Shown here one piece after another: positions 15,964 through 25,260 of a stretch of 42,738 nt of DNA; the first letter of the stretch is position 1, and each line of letters opens with the position of its first letter. The DNA comes from Labilibaculum euxinicum. Its GTDB lineage: Bacteria; Bacteroidota; Bacteroidia; Bacteroidales; Marinifilaceae. The position numbers and the translations under genes were made by a program. A model generated the notes under the pieces. It was not told the DNA's origin. It did no database searches and saw only the letters and a program-made list of their open reading frames with translations. Location: positions 1-42,738 of the forward strand of contig NZ_WTCR01000022.1 in NCBI RefSeq assembly GCF_009795715.1, read 5' to 3'.

Positions 15964-18740
15964 CCTTTAATAGGAATGGTAAAAAAGAATTGGGAGCCAA
16001 CACCTTTTTCCGATTCCATCCATATCTCACCTCCGAGTAATTCTACGTAGGCTTTGGTTATCGATAAGCCAAGACCAGAACCTTCAATTGCTTTGGTGTT
16101 TTCCAGATCTACCCGAGTGAATCGTTCAAAGATGCTTTTTTGTACATTTTGTGGTATTCCAATTCCGGTATCCTTTACAAAGAATTCCAGTAAATCGGCC
16201 TTTTTTGTGCAGCCAAATGTAATTGAGCCTGAATTAGTATATTTTAGGGCATTATTAATTAAGTTGGTAAGAATAGAGGTCAACATTGTGTAATCAGTGA
16301 ATATGAAAGATTCATCGACCGGCAGTAATGATTTGACTCTTAGCGTAATTTTTCTCTTGTTTGCATCGGGTAAGAAAAAAAGAAGTTGATTTTGGAGCAA
16401 TTCGGTTACATTTACTTGCGAAATGCATTTAACGATTTGATTGGTTTCAATTTTCGAAATTTCAATAATGGCATTGATTGTTGCGAGCATTCGTTCCCCG
16501 CTCTGCGATATTATTTTAATGTATTTTTCGCGTTTTTCGCCACTTAATTTTGGTGTGCTTAACAAATCGGCAAACCCAAGGATGCCATTCATTGGAGTCC
16601 GGATCTCATGACTCATATTGGCTAAAAACGCTGTTTTCAATTTTTCACTTTCTTCTGCTTTTTCTTTAGCAGCAATCAGCTCATTTTCAATGTTTTTTTG
16701 TGCAGTTAAATCGATAAAGTTTGCAAGGAAGTCATCACCCAATACAATTCCGGATATTAAAATTTTCTTTATACTTCCATCCTTACAGGTTATATCGTAT
16801 ATATCCGGTGTAATGTCAGTTTTATATTTTATTCCATAGTCAATGGCTTTTTCCCAGTTGTCCATTACCCATTTCCTGTATTTAGGATCAGGATATGCCA
16901 ATTGCGACCAATCATCCAGGTGAGGAATATCATTCAGAGTATAGCCGAAAGTATTTAAAAAACGATCGTTCAGATATTTAATTTTACCGCTTGTGATGTT
17001 CACAAGACTAAGAGGTATTGGAACCCGCTGAACAAAAGTTTTAAATTGACCTTCACTCTTTCTTAATGCTTTTTGTGCTTCCTTTTGATCGGTTATGTCC
17101 CGGTGAGCCAATACAATGTGGGTGACTTTCTCAAATTCATTTTTTATAGGATACACACGGGTTCTCAGCCATCGACTTTGGCTTTTATAAATAGAACCGG
17201 CTTCAATTTCTGATGTAAACTGATAATCAGGAATATCTAGTGTTTCTCCGGTATAAGCACGCTTGATATAGTTTAACATGCCCGATGAGCGAACCTGTGG
17301 ACTTTTAAGAATATTAAATTTGAATAAAGTTATTTCTTTGGGTATTTGCCAAAGTTCTTCGTACGCTTTGTTAACAGAAATCTGTAATCCATTTAAATCA
17401 TATATTTCCACAGTAAATGGAGATTGTTCCATTAACAGTCTGTATCTTTCTTCACTCTCTTTTAGTTCATCTTCCGCTTTTTTTCTCGAAGTAATGTCTT
17501 GAAATACACAATATGTTTTTTTAAATGTCCCATCAGGGTGGCAACCTGTGCAACCCTGCAGCGAGATGTATTTGTAGTGCCCTTTTTGATGTCTGATTTT
17601 AAAATGAACATCATTCACATAACCACAAACCTTAAATTTTGGAAAATTTGTATCAAAAACATGTTTCCAATCAGGATGAAGGAAATCACCGTAGTTCTTG
17701 CCAATTACATCTTTCTTTTTGTAGCCTAAAAACTTCAACCAGGTATTATTAACATCAACTATATTGCCATCGCTGTTTAAAGAGTGATAGGAAAGAGGCG
17801 CATTTTCGAAAAGGGTTTTGTATTTTTTCTCACTTTGCTTTAAGTGGTGATAATAATGCAAGCGATTTATTGTATCCCCTAATCTTCTGCTGATTTCAAT
17901 AAATAATTTTTTTTCAAGTTGAGTCCACTCCCGTATTTTTGTACATTGATGAACTCCCATTAAATAATTAGTGTTATTTGAAATTGTTATGGCAGTAATC
18001 ATTTCCGATTTAATATGAAGCTCCTCAATATAAGATTTGTTTTCTTCTGGTTCAGAGTAGGTTGAAACGGAAGTGTTATCGCCGGGATATTTTCTTTTTT
18101 CAAAAAGTTCTTGCCGGTAATTGTTTGCTATCTCGTTTTCGTCAAATATTGAAATACATGCTACACCGGGTTTAATAATTTCAACAGGTGGAAAATGAAA
18201 TTGATCCTTTGTATTGTCAGAAGAAATAAAAAAAGTTCGGTCTGCTTTAAACACTTCCTGTACCACATTAAGTACATCGGAAATCATTTTTTCAATGTCT
18301 TTTGAAATTAGAGTAATCTGGTGTATTTTCTCGAGTGTATCAATGTAGGTGAAAAGATTTTGTTTCACCTCAACCTGTTCAGATATGTTGCGTGAAATAC
18401 CAAGTATAAGTTTGTTGCCGTTTTCATCTAATAAAGAGATACTAACTTCAACAGGAAATGTTGAACCATCTTTTCGTTTGTGATAGGTAGTTTGTTTGTA
18501 ATTTTTTTCACGATTCAGAATTGAGAAAAATTCGAGAAGTTTTTCTTTGGTTTTGTACTCAGTATCAACGTCAAATAAAGATAGAGCAAGAAGCTCTTCT
18601 CTTGTGTATCCCAAATTAGCACAAGCCTGTTTGTTCACCTCAACCAACTTCCCATCAAGATTGAACAAATACATTGCGTCTCCTGAATTAAGGACTAAGG
18701 ATCGGTATAAATTGGCGTGCTTTTGGTTGGGGATGGTCAT
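15960..18740 (-). CDS. Cytoplasmic multi-PAS/GAF sensor histidine kinase
   Basis: 926 residues, no membrane helix. Domain order: PAS (about 10-125, GKLVEVNKQACANLGYTREELL and HKRKDGSTFPVEVSISLL), a GAF-like region (about 130-300), PAS (305-425, with a Cys pair in LQGCTGCHPDG), PAS (430-555), PAS (560-680), a short coiled coil, HisKA (700-765; phospho-acceptor His near 709 in MSHEIRTPMNGILGF), and a HATPase (800-925; NLINNALKYT N-box, DTGIGIP G1, GSGLGLSI G2). There is no receiver domain and no response regulator nearby, so the partner is elsewhere. The CxxC pair in the second PAS is unusual and could bind metal or sense redox. Confidence 0.93.
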   Translation of the reverse strand: MTIPNQKHANLYRSLVLNSGDAMYLFNLDGKLVEVNKQACANLGYTREELLALSLFDVDTEYKTKEKLLEFFSILNREKNYKQTTYHKRKDGSTFPVEVSISLLDENGNKLILGISRNISEQVEVKQNLFTYIDTLEKIHQITLISKDIEKMISDVLNVVQEVFKADRTFFISSDNTKDQFHFPPVEIIKPGVACISIFDENEIANNYRQELFEKRKYPGDNTSVSTYSEPEENKSYIEELHIKSEMITAITISNNTNYLMGVHQCTKIREWTQLEKKLFIEISRRLGDTINRLHYYHHLKQSEKKYKTLFENAPLSYHSLNSDGNIVDVNNTWLKFLGYKKKDVIGKNYGDFLHPDWKHVFDTNFPKFKVCGYVNDVHFKIRHQKGHYKYISLQGCTGCHPDGTFKKTYCVFQDITSRKKAEDELKESEERYRLLMEQSPFTVEIYDLNGLQISVNKAYEELWQIPKEITLFKFNILKSPQVRSSGMLNYIKRAYTGETLDIPDYQFTSEIEAGSIYKSQSRWLRTRVYPIKNEFEKVTHIVLAHRDITDQKEAQKALRKSEGQFKTFVQRVPIPLSLVNITSGKIKYLNDRFLNTFGYTLNDIPHLDDWSQLAYPDPKYRKWVMDNWEKAIDYGIKYKTDITPDIYDITCKDGSIKKILISGIVLGDDFLANFIDLTAQKNIENELIAAKEKAEESEKLKTAFLANMSHEIRTPMNGILGFADLLSTPKLSGEKREKYIKIISQSGERMLATINAIIEISKIETNQIVKCISQVNVTELLQNQLLFFLPDANKRKITLRVKSLLPVDESFIFTDYTMLTSILTNLINNALKYTNSGSITFGCTKKADLLEFFVKDTGIGIPQNVQKSIFERFTRVDLENTKAIEGSGLGLSITKAYVELLGGEIWMESEKGVGSQFFFTIPIKG

Positions 18741-18900
18741 TGCACAATCATTTTGGTTGAATGCTTACTAAGATACAAAAAATAACAGGCTATGTCGCTT
18801 TATTTCAGGTTATTTAATTGGATTGAATGCAATTGAATTCTTTGTTTCCAGAACTGATCATACATAAAAGAACCCTATTAGGTAAAGCAATATTGCAGTA

Positions 18901-19974
18901 TTAATATTTCAAGGCTGATTCAATTCCGTCAATTACCCGAAAAGCACCTTCTGCCAGAGCTTCCATTTCGTTTTCGCCTGGATAAACAAAGAAATCAGTA
19001 AGGTCTGAAACATATTCTTTTAAATCAGAAATAAAGCGCTCCGAATAGGCTATCCCACCAGTTATGATAATTCCATTCGCCTTGCATTTTAGAGCAACAT
19101 GGTAAGCACCAATCTCTTTGGCAATTTGATAGACAAAAGCATCGTAAATCAGCTGTGCTTTTTCATTCCCTTCATCAATTAGTTTGAAAACATCACGTAA
19201 GTCATCAACACCTAAGTAGGCTTTAAGTCCGCTATTTTTACTTAGCAGCGTTTCAACCTCTTTTCGAGGCATCGAGTAACATAAATCCATTACACCACGT
19301 GTGGGCAAAGCTCCGGCCCGGTTAGGCGAGAAAGGTCCCATTCCCATCAAAGCATCGTTTACATCTGCAATTTTGCCACCGTCAACTGCTGCAATGGAAA
19401 TTCCGCCTCCCAAATGAGCAATAACATATTTGGCCTCTTCGAAAGGTATATTTTGTTGTTTTGCAATTTTCCGGGCAGTCATTTTCATATTTAAAGGATG
19501 CCCTCTTCGGTTTCGTTCAATGCCCGGCACACCTGATATACGTGCTTTTTCCCAGATGTTGCCGGCAGAAACAGGATCAACAGTAAAACTCTCATCGAGA
19601 TTAAAATGTTTAGCCAGTTTATCGGCAAGCATACTTCCCAGATTCGAGGCATGATCGCCAAAGCTACCTGTTCTTGCGTCTTCAAGGAAGCTGTTGCTGA
19701 TTGTGTAAGTTCCCCCTTCAAGAGGTTTTACAATGCCACCCCGGCCTACGATGCCAACCACAATTACATCCTTTTCTGATAACATTTTATCCAATCCGGC
19801 TTCTACCATTTGGTACCGGTATTCAAACTGATCGGTAACTTTATGAAATTGATCGAGCTCCTTTTGCGAATGGCGGATGATATGTTCATTAATAAGCTCT
19901 GATCTGTTGTATAATGCGATTTTAGTAGATGTTGACCCTGGGTTGATTACGATGACAATTTCCTTTGGATTCAT
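18901..19974 (-). CDS. buk: Butyrate kinase (acetokinase family)
   Basis: 357 residues, the usual Buk length (acetate kinases are about 400). It converts butyryl phosphate and ADP to butyrate and ATP, or the reverse; branched-chain acids are also used by some members. N-terminal phosphate-binding motif VINPGSTSTKIALYN, then VGRGGIVKPLEGGTYTI, AHLGGGISIAAVDGGKI (adenosine/phosphate site), RAGALPTRG, and NGIIITGGIAYSERF near the C-terminus. The usual partner, phosphotransbutyrylase (ptb), is not next to it in this window. Confidence 0.93.
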   Translation of the reverse strand: MNPKEIVIVINPGSTSTKIALYNRSELINEHIIRHSQKELDQFHKVTDQFEYRYQMVEAGLDKMLSEKDVIVVGIVGRGGIVKPLEGGTYTISNSFLEDARTGSFGDHASNLGSMLADKLAKHFNLDESFTVDPVSAGNIWEKARISGVPGIERNRRGHPLNMKMTARKIAKQQNIPFEEAKYVIAHLGGGISIAAVDGGKIADVNDALMGMGPFSPNRAGALPTRGVMDLCYSMPRKEVETLLSKNSGLKAYLGVDDLRDVFKLIDEGNEKAQLIYDAFVYQIAKEIGAYHVALKCKANGIIITGGIAYSERFISDLKEYVSDLTDFFVYPGENEMEALAEGAFRVIDGIESALKY

Positions 19975-20090
19975 AGAGTAGGAGAGTTGAGTTTAAGATA
20001 TGATTCTGAAAGTACGAAAAGAAACTCAATCATGAAATCATGCAAAGTATTTTTCGGGATTTAAATCGTGGTCAATAAGTTTTTTTTGCA

Positions 20091-20813
20091 TTAAATTCGT
20101 TTTTTTACGTTCATCCAATCCTCAGTAGTCAAAAAACTTTCGTCCATATTCTGTATCATATTTTTGAATTTTTTCATTGGGACTGCATAACTCAATGTGT
20201 TTTCGGGAACATAAGGTCGGGCCGAAACATCAAACATCCCTAAAATAGCCTTCGGATTCTCCTTTTTGCTTTCCAGATAAGGGTAGGAGATAATTGAACC
20301 GCAACCCGATGAAAATGGTGCAATGTTCGTAAAAGGATCTGTTTGATCGAAGTTGGCTAATGTGAACAAGCCGGAAAGAACATCAGGAGCAGCAAAGAAA
20401 ATCACTACATCGGGTTCATCCTTTTCATTGAGCAGATCCCAGCGTTTAAATGTAATGTATTTTGCCGTTGCAGCGAATACCGGAAACTGATCAATGGCCT
20501 GTTGAGCGATTTCAGGAGTCTTCAGATATTTCTCTTTACCAGTGGAAAGAAACATATTTAATCCGGCAGGACGACCGGCAAAACCGGAATAGCATTTTCC
20601 ACCCATACACCCAAATGAATCGGCAGAAAAACTGGCCGCAGTTCCTTTTCGAACTTTGTGCAGAAGGGCAATGATACAGTTCCACGATTTGGCAACTATT
20701 TCCTGATCCTGAACCTTTTCATTGCTGTACCAAAAGCAGATAGGCAATTCGGTTTCGCTTCCGAAATATTTCGCCCATTTTGCAGTAAATTCTTCTTGAA
20801 GTTCTTTTTTCAT
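20091..20813 (-). CDS. DUF169 domain protein
   Basis: The start at 20813 (MKKELQEEFTAKW) is preferred to 20840. 240 residues. The DUF169 pattern is clear: ELPICFWYS near the start, CIIALLHKVRKGTAASFSADSFGCMGGKCYSGFA with a run of conserved Cys, then FFAAPDVLSGLFTLANFD and APFSSGCGSIISYPYLE. Members are found in anaerobes and have several conserved Cys and Gly residues; no function is established. No signal peptide. It lies 116 bases upstream of buk, so cotranscription is possible. Confidence 0.88.
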   Translation of the reverse strand: MKKELQEEFTAKWAKYFGSETELPICFWYSNEKVQDQEIVAKSWNCIIALLHKVRKGTAASFSADSFGCMGGKCYSGFAGRPAGLNMFLSTGKEKYLKTPEIAQQAIDQFPVFAATAKYITFKRWDLLNEKDEPDVVIFFAAPDVLSGLFTLANFDQTDPFTNIAPFSSGCGSIISYPYLESKKENPKAILGMFDVSARPYVPENTLSYAVPMKKFKNMIQNMDESFLTTEDWMNVKKRI

Positions 20814-20999
20814 AGCTTTAGCAGATTGGTTCTTATACAAATATCAGACTTGTTTGATGGACCGGCAACTGAAATGAATAGATTTTTAAGGATAAATACG
20901 TCATTATCCGAAACACGATAAAAATCGATCAACTCGCATAATTACAAAGCTTTCATGCATTTGTAAAGGCCTTCGGGAGCGTTATCTTATAAAAAAAGA

Positions 21000-21007
21000 T
21001 ATATTTG
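21000..21007 (+). promoter_or_regulatory. Bacteroidota -7 promoter box for hemN
   Basis: TATATTTG, exact TAnnTTTG match, 30 bases before the ATG at 21038. A TTG within the box (21005) begins the longest open frame, which is therefore too long. Confidence 0.6.
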
Positions 21008-21037
21008 TATGGTATTAATCCGAAAGATGGTTTAGTT

Positions 21038-22402
21038 ATGGACAGAGAATTATTAATTGAAAAATATAATGTGCCGGTGCCTCGGTACACAAGTTACCCT
21101 ACTGTTCCTTTTTGGGGAGATCAGCGCCCGGAAGCGGGAGATTGGCTAAAAGTTGTAAAAAGGACTTTTGATGAATCGAATGCTTCGAAAGGAATTAGTA
21201 TTTACATTCATTTGCCTTACTGTGAAAAGCTTTGTACTTATTGTGCCTGTACAAAAGTGATTACCCGTAATCACGGGGTAGAAGATCAATACATAGATGC
21301 TTTATTGAAGGAATGGCAAATTTATCTGAATACTTTTCAGGAGCAGCCAATTATTCGGGAGCTTCATTTGGGTGGTGGAACGCCAACTTTTTTCAATCCT
21401 GAAAATCTGAAAAAGTTAATCATTGGCCTGAAAAAGAATGCAAAACTGCATCCCGAGCATGAATTTAGCTTTGAGGGGCATCCGAATAATACCACCCGTG
21501 AGCATTTACAGGCTTTGTATGATGTTGGATTTCGAAGAGTGAGCTTTGGGGTTCAGGATTTCGATCCCGAGGTACAAAGGGTAATTGACCGTCCGCAAAG
21601 TTTCGAAACTGTTAAGGAAGTAACTTTAGCTGCACGCGAGATAGGATATCATTCGGTAAACTTTGATTTAATTTATGGACTGCCTAAGCAGAAATTGACA
21701 TCGGTGAGCGATACTTTTGAGAAGGTAGCGGAGCTGAAACCAGATCGGATTGCTTACTATTCATACGCTCATGTGCCTTGGAAAACAAAAGGTCAGCGCA
21801 TTTTTACCGATGCCGATATTCCGGATAGTGCAGGAAAACGTGCTTTGTACGATTTGGGAAATGAGAAACTGGCTGAATTGGGCTACAGTGATGTGGGAAT
21901 GGATCATTTTTCATTGCCTCACGACGAATTGTTCATTGCCCGCGAAGCCAGGCGCTTGCACCGTAATTTTATGGGATACAATACTTCGCACACCGAATTA
22001 CTGATTGGTTTGGGGGCTTCTTCCATATCAGATGCTAAATATGCTTACGCACAAAATGTAAAGCTGATTAAGGCTTACGAAGAGGCTTCAATGAAGAATG
22101 AACTTGATTTGGAAAAGGGTTACTTCCTAAGCGATGAGGATGTGATTGTAAAGCGTGCAATATTGGATATTACCTGTCGGCGCGAATTGCTTTTTACCGA
22201 TGATTTAAAAGCTTATTTGCCGGCAAGCATTAATGAAGAACTGCAGGTATTAGCCGATGAGGGAATTATTATTGTTGATGATGAAAAATTGGTGGTAACC
22301 GATTTGGGTATGATCTTCCTAAGAAATATTGCCAAGCTCTTCGATAACAAACTGCGTGCTGCCAAAAGTGGCGGAGACAACATGTTTTCGAAGTCAATTT
22401 AA
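21038..22402 (+). CDS. hemN: Oxygen-independent coproporphyrinogen III oxidase
   Basis: 454 residues from the ATG at 21038 (MDRELLIEKYNVPVPRYTSYPT), matching HemN in length and N-terminus. This radical-SAM enzyme makes protoporphyrinogen IX without oxygen. The cluster motif is YCEKLCTYCAC (Cys 62, 66, 69, with the extra Cys of true HemN). Also LHLGGGTPTFF, FEGHPNNTT, RVSFGVQDFDPEVQRVI and NFDLIYGLPKQ. The HemN C-terminal domain is complete, with CRRELLFTDDL. These HemN-specific features argue against the HemW class. Confidence 0.95.
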   Translation: MDRELLIEKYNVPVPRYTSYPTVPFWGDQRPEAGDWLKVVKRTFDESNASKGISIYIHLPYCEKLCTYCACTKVITRNHGVEDQYIDALLKEWQIYLNTFQEQPIIRELHLGGGTPTFFNPENLKKLIIGLKKNAKLHPEHEFSFEGHPNNTTREHLQALYDVGFRRVSFGVQDFDPEVQRVIDRPQSFETVKEVTLAAREIGYHSVNFDLIYGLPKQKLTSVSDTFEKVAELKPDRIAYYSYAHVPWKTKGQRIFTDADIPDSAGKRALYDLGNEKLAELGYSDVGMDHFSLPHDELFIAREARRLHRNFMGYNTSHTELLIGLGASSISDAKYAYAQNVKLIKAYEEASMKNELDLEKGYFLSDEDVIVKRAILDITCRRELLFTDDLKAYLPASINEELQVLADEGIIIVDDEKLVVTDLGMIFLRNIAKLFDNKLRAAKSGGDNMFSKSI

Positions 22403-22420
22403 GGCAGAAAAAAAATAGAA

Positions 22421-22455
22421 AAATCCGGTAATTAAAATTGATTACCGGATTTTTT
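22421..22455. terminator. Bidirectional terminator between hemN and the DUF5715 gene
   Basis: Perfect 12-bp stem AAATCCGGTAAT (22421-22432) / ATTACCGGATTT (22441-22452), loop of 8, with an A-run before and a T-run after. It serves two convergent genes. The core AAATCCGG also occurs in the terminator at 811-834. Confidence 0.9.
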
Positions 22456-22461
22456 ATGGGT

Positions 22462-23169
22462 TTACTTTACCGTGATATGAATGCACTTTGTTTGACCTTC
22501 CAAAAGAACGTAACATTTGCCTTCATCCTGCATTTTAATTAATACGCGCAGTAATACATTTCGAAGGCGGTAGGAATAAACGGGTTTACTATTCCCTCTC
22601 TCAAAAAAACGCGTTTGCGAAATATCAAAGGTTCGGCCGTAATAATGCGATGATTTATTTGGCGTAGCGTTTACATTGCTTCTACGAAGCGATTTTTGAT
22701 CTGCCAGAGTTCGTAATATGGAGGTAACTGAAAACCGATACTTTCTCATTCCCAATTCTTCGAGTTGCCCGCAAAATTCTTCCCCAAGCAGGTCTAAGAA
22801 TTTCACGGCAGGTTCCTGCAGGTAAGGCAGTGAATTAGTTAAATGCGGTATTTCATAGAATTCGTTATCGTTTATTTTTTCGAGATCATAGCGATCCCCA
22901 AAATCGTCAGGGTTTTCTTTGTATTCGGCTTTCGAAACTAAAGGTTTTTCCAATCCCTTTTCCTGAGCCAGATCAAGATGGTAAGTATTGTTATAGCGAC
23001 GCAAGGCTCTGCTTTCATCTTTTGTTAGCACGGGAACAGATACCTGAGCTTCGGTTTTGCCTTTAGGCCGTAAGCTTTTGGCAATAAATAGTAACAATAT
23101 AATGCCTGTTGCCAGCACAGCAAGTAGCAAGATTTTACGAACTTTAGGTTTTAATTTTCTTTTAGTCAT
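22462..23169 (-). CDS. DUF5715-like membrane-anchored protein, M15-peptidase-like
   Basis: 235 residues. A basic N-terminus and one membrane helix (about 12-31) anchor it with the rest outside. The C-terminal domain has SVTSILRTLADQKSLRRSN, then SHYYGRTFDIS, which fits the S-x-H-x-x-G-x-x-x-D zinc motif of M15-type carboxypeptidases, and ends CIHITVK, with a His that could be the third ligand. DUF5715 is my best family guess. If zinc binding holds, it may trim peptidoglycan peptides; this is inference. Confidence 0.75.
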   Translation of the reverse strand: MTKRKLKPKVRKILLLAVLATGIILLLFIAKSLRPKGKTEAQVSVPVLTKDESRALRRYNNTYHLDLAQEKGLEKPLVSKAEYKENPDDFGDRYDLEKINDNEFYEIPHLTNSLPYLQEPAVKFLDLLGEEFCGQLEELGMRKYRFSVTSILRTLADQKSLRRSNVNATPNKSSHYYGRTFDISQTRFFERGNSKPVYSYRLRNVLLRVLIKMQDEGKCYVLLEGQTKCIHITVK

Positions 23170-23187
23170 TTCTTGGTTTTACGCTCA

Positions 23188-23195
23188 CAAAGCTA
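23188..23195 (-). promoter_or_regulatory. Bacteroidota -7 promoter box for the DUF5715 gene
   Basis: Minus-strand TAGCTTTG, exact TAnnTTTG match, 18 bases before the start codon at 23169. Confidence 0.55.
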
Positions 23196-23562
23196 AAAAA
23201 ACAAACTTTATTTAATTTACGTACAGTCCTTTATTTTGCTTTATGAGTACCATAAGCCGACTATTTTTTTAATGAAGGTTTATGTGTTTAATTTTTAATG
23301 TTTAGGGATAAGGACAGTTTGCAGGAATTGCACTTGTTGTGGATAGTTCCATTTTGGGTACTACAATTACTCTTGAAAGATTACAGAAACGTGCTTATGA
23401 ATCGATGCTCGGCATTTACAAACAAATCACGCCTAACAGACGTGATTCTTTATTCCCATAACTTAACGAACCGCTCAGTATGTTACTCTTGCGCTGGTTT
23501 GGGTGAGAGATTTTCCGCTAGGCTAATGACCTGGTAGATTGCTGCTTAATTGGCAGCAGTAC
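23196..23562. other. Intergenic region with gene-remnant-like DNA and two hairpins
   Basis: No complete gene is supported. A plus-strand frame from 23312 to its stop at about 23472 reads protein-like (GIALVVDSSILGTTITLERL, then QKRAYESMLGIYKQITPNRRD) but has no good start. Inside it AATCACG (23425-23431) pairs with CGTGATT (23441-23447). A second hairpin, TGCTGC (23540-23545) / GCAGCA (23553-23558), sits just after the aspartic protease gene's stop and may end that transcript. Confidence 0.45.
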
Positions 23563-24831
23563 TTATTCAAATCTGATAAACATCTTGTCAAAATTAATAA
23601 TCATTGTGTCGAATTTTTGAATTAAGTCCTGTCCAATATTTCCATAAACAGTCTCACTTTCTTTTATTTTTTCTTTTAACAAATTTATATTCTCAAGTTT
23701 TACTTGCTCTCCTCCAATATTTAAGATGTAATCAATATTGTACCCGTCAAATTCCTTTCTTCCGCCTGCACCTCCAAAACTGATTTTTTCAGCTTGATAT
23801 TTTTCATCTATTTCCTTTTGATTCTCCGTATAAAATATTTGATATAAAATGGTTTGGTCAGCACCCGTATCAAAAGTAAAATGTTTGTCGTTGATATAGA
23901 TTAATGGAGTTAATCCATTCATTGCCATATTAGAACTTTCCGAAGAGGTAGACTCTACAAGTGGAACGATAAAGTTGCCGTTTTGGGTTATTCGGATTTC
24001 CTTCAGTGCTTCAATCACAGGAAAACCTAATATACCATATATCTGATAATTAATTTGGGGGAAAGAAAGTGCTTCATCTGGTAAAACCAGAAAAATTACA
24101 TTAAATAGGTCAATATTCCCCATTGTTAACTTGTTACATACGGCTAGCTTTGCCAAAACTTTATCCCCTGTGATTGTCCCGACTTTTATATCAACAGGAA
24201 TTATCTTCATATTTAGCTGTTTTGCAACCGACAGAGATGTGGTTGATAAATTAGCTCCTGTGTCAAAAATAAAATTAAGAGAATCGTTATCAGCAAACAT
24301 TTTTAACGTATTCAAGCCTGCAATATCTTTCTCCATTTTAATGTTTGTCATTTTTTTAACATCAACTTTTTGTGCGGGAGCGTTTTCTAATGCAGTCCAT
24401 ATTTTAAGACTATTTTCATAGTCGTCTGTTTGCTCATTGTCTAAATACTTTTTATAATCATTCAATATGGTTAGAACCGTATTTTTTGCTTCCTTATAAT
24501 TATATAGTTTCAAGGCATTGTCGTACTTTGTTTCATACAATTTAAATTGAAGTGAATCTGGAATAGAATTCTCATTTTTTATTAAATTCTCAATAGTTTG
24601 TTCTGATGCACCAAGTTTGTTAAAAGCGTTGTCTAAAACTGCTACTATAAATTTTTGATAAGGCTTTGACAAAGCATTTTTGTTTAATTCAAACTGTTTT
24701 TTGGCTTTGAAAAAATTATTTTGCTCAGTTAATTCATAAATCTCATTAAATACAGTTTCATTATTTCTAACACAAGCATTTAAGCTCAATAAAATCCATA
24801 AAAGGATTAAGATTTCTTTTAATTGTTTCAT
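23563..24831 (-). CDS. Lipoprotein with two retropepsin-like aspartic protease domains
   Basis: 422 residues. Lipoprotein signal ending LNAC, lipid Cys at 20. A helical, TPR-like N-terminal part (20-150) is followed by two tandem retropepsin-like halves. The first has FIFDTGANLSTTS with DTGA at 190-193 and the flap/psi-loop IYGILGFPVIE near 264-274. The second has FTFDTGADQTILY with DTGA at 321-324 and YGNIGQDLI near the end. Two catalytic Asp motifs in one chain mean it could form a pseudo-dimeric active site like pepsin. Likely periplasmic side. Neighbours give no hint of the substrate. Confidence 0.88.
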   Translation of the reverse strand: MKQLKEILILLWILLSLNACVRNNETVFNEIYELTEQNNFFKAKKQFELNKNALSKPYQKFIVAVLDNAFNKLGASEQTIENLIKNENSIPDSLQFKLYETKYDNALKLYNYKEAKNTVLTILNDYKKYLDNEQTDDYENSLKIWTALENAPAQKVDVKKMTNIKMEKDIAGLNTLKMFADNDSLNFIFDTGANLSTTSLSVAKQLNMKIIPVDIKVGTITGDKVLAKLAVCNKLTMGNIDLFNVIFLVLPDEALSFPQINYQIYGILGFPVIEALKEIRITQNGNFIVPLVESTSSESSNMAMNGLTPLIYINDKHFTFDTGADQTILYQIFYTENQKEIDEKYQAEKISFGGAGGRKEFDGYNIDYILNIGGEQVKLENINLLKEKIKESETVYGNIGQDLIQKFDTMIINFDKMFIRFE

Positions 24832-25055
24832 TTCCTCATTCTATTTAAGTTTCTGTATCATCGGTATTGATGCCAAACGATAAATTGTTTGTTGTCGTTG
24901 CGGAATTCGAAGAGCATCAGTATCCGGCAGGAGATGACGGTCGGGAAAGGAGCGGAGACAACGCACCGCACGAACTCCGCAATGCAATTTGTTTGTGCCT
25001 TGAATGATAAATTTAGTAAAAGTTCTTTTATAATGTTAAGTTTTGTAAAAGAAAG
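24832..25055. other. GC-rich patch before the intron fragment, no gene supported
   Basis: The stretch 24895-24990 is richer in GC than its surroundings. Open frames exist on both strands (about 81 codons each), but both run on into the group II intron sequence, so I do not accept them. It may be residue of foreign DNA. Confidence 0.4.
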
Positions 25056-25130
25056 TCCAGAGGGTGCAAGTCCCTTATGCACTGGGGTGGCTCCCGGAAG
25101 CATTAGCTATCGGAAGTTTTTAACTCTGAC
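25056..25130 (+). mobile_element. 5' fragment of a group II intron (domain I)
   Basis: The first 34 bases (25056-25089, TCCAGAGGGTGCAAGTCCC and on) are identical to 40271-40304 in the second intron. GAGGGTGCAAGTCCC is a typical group II domain I phrase. After that the two copies drift apart (GCTCCCGGAAGC here, ACTCTGAGAAGC there) and this one is lost after about 25130. The very 5' end (GUGYG) is not recognisable. Confidence 0.75.
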
Positions 25131-25260
25131 TTAGCTTCAATTCACCGGGAAAATACTCCATGGGCTGCTTCTGTTGATTTTCTTTGCAAAAATTGTTTCT
25201 CGAATTGTCAGGATTGACTTAACTTGATGGAATCATTCGCGAATCGAAAAAAAACTTGTC

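Noticed and set aside
24858-25134. Open frames of about 81 codons on both strands
   Set aside because: Both run through the intron domain I sequence (the VHKGLAPSG phrase is an antisense translation of it).
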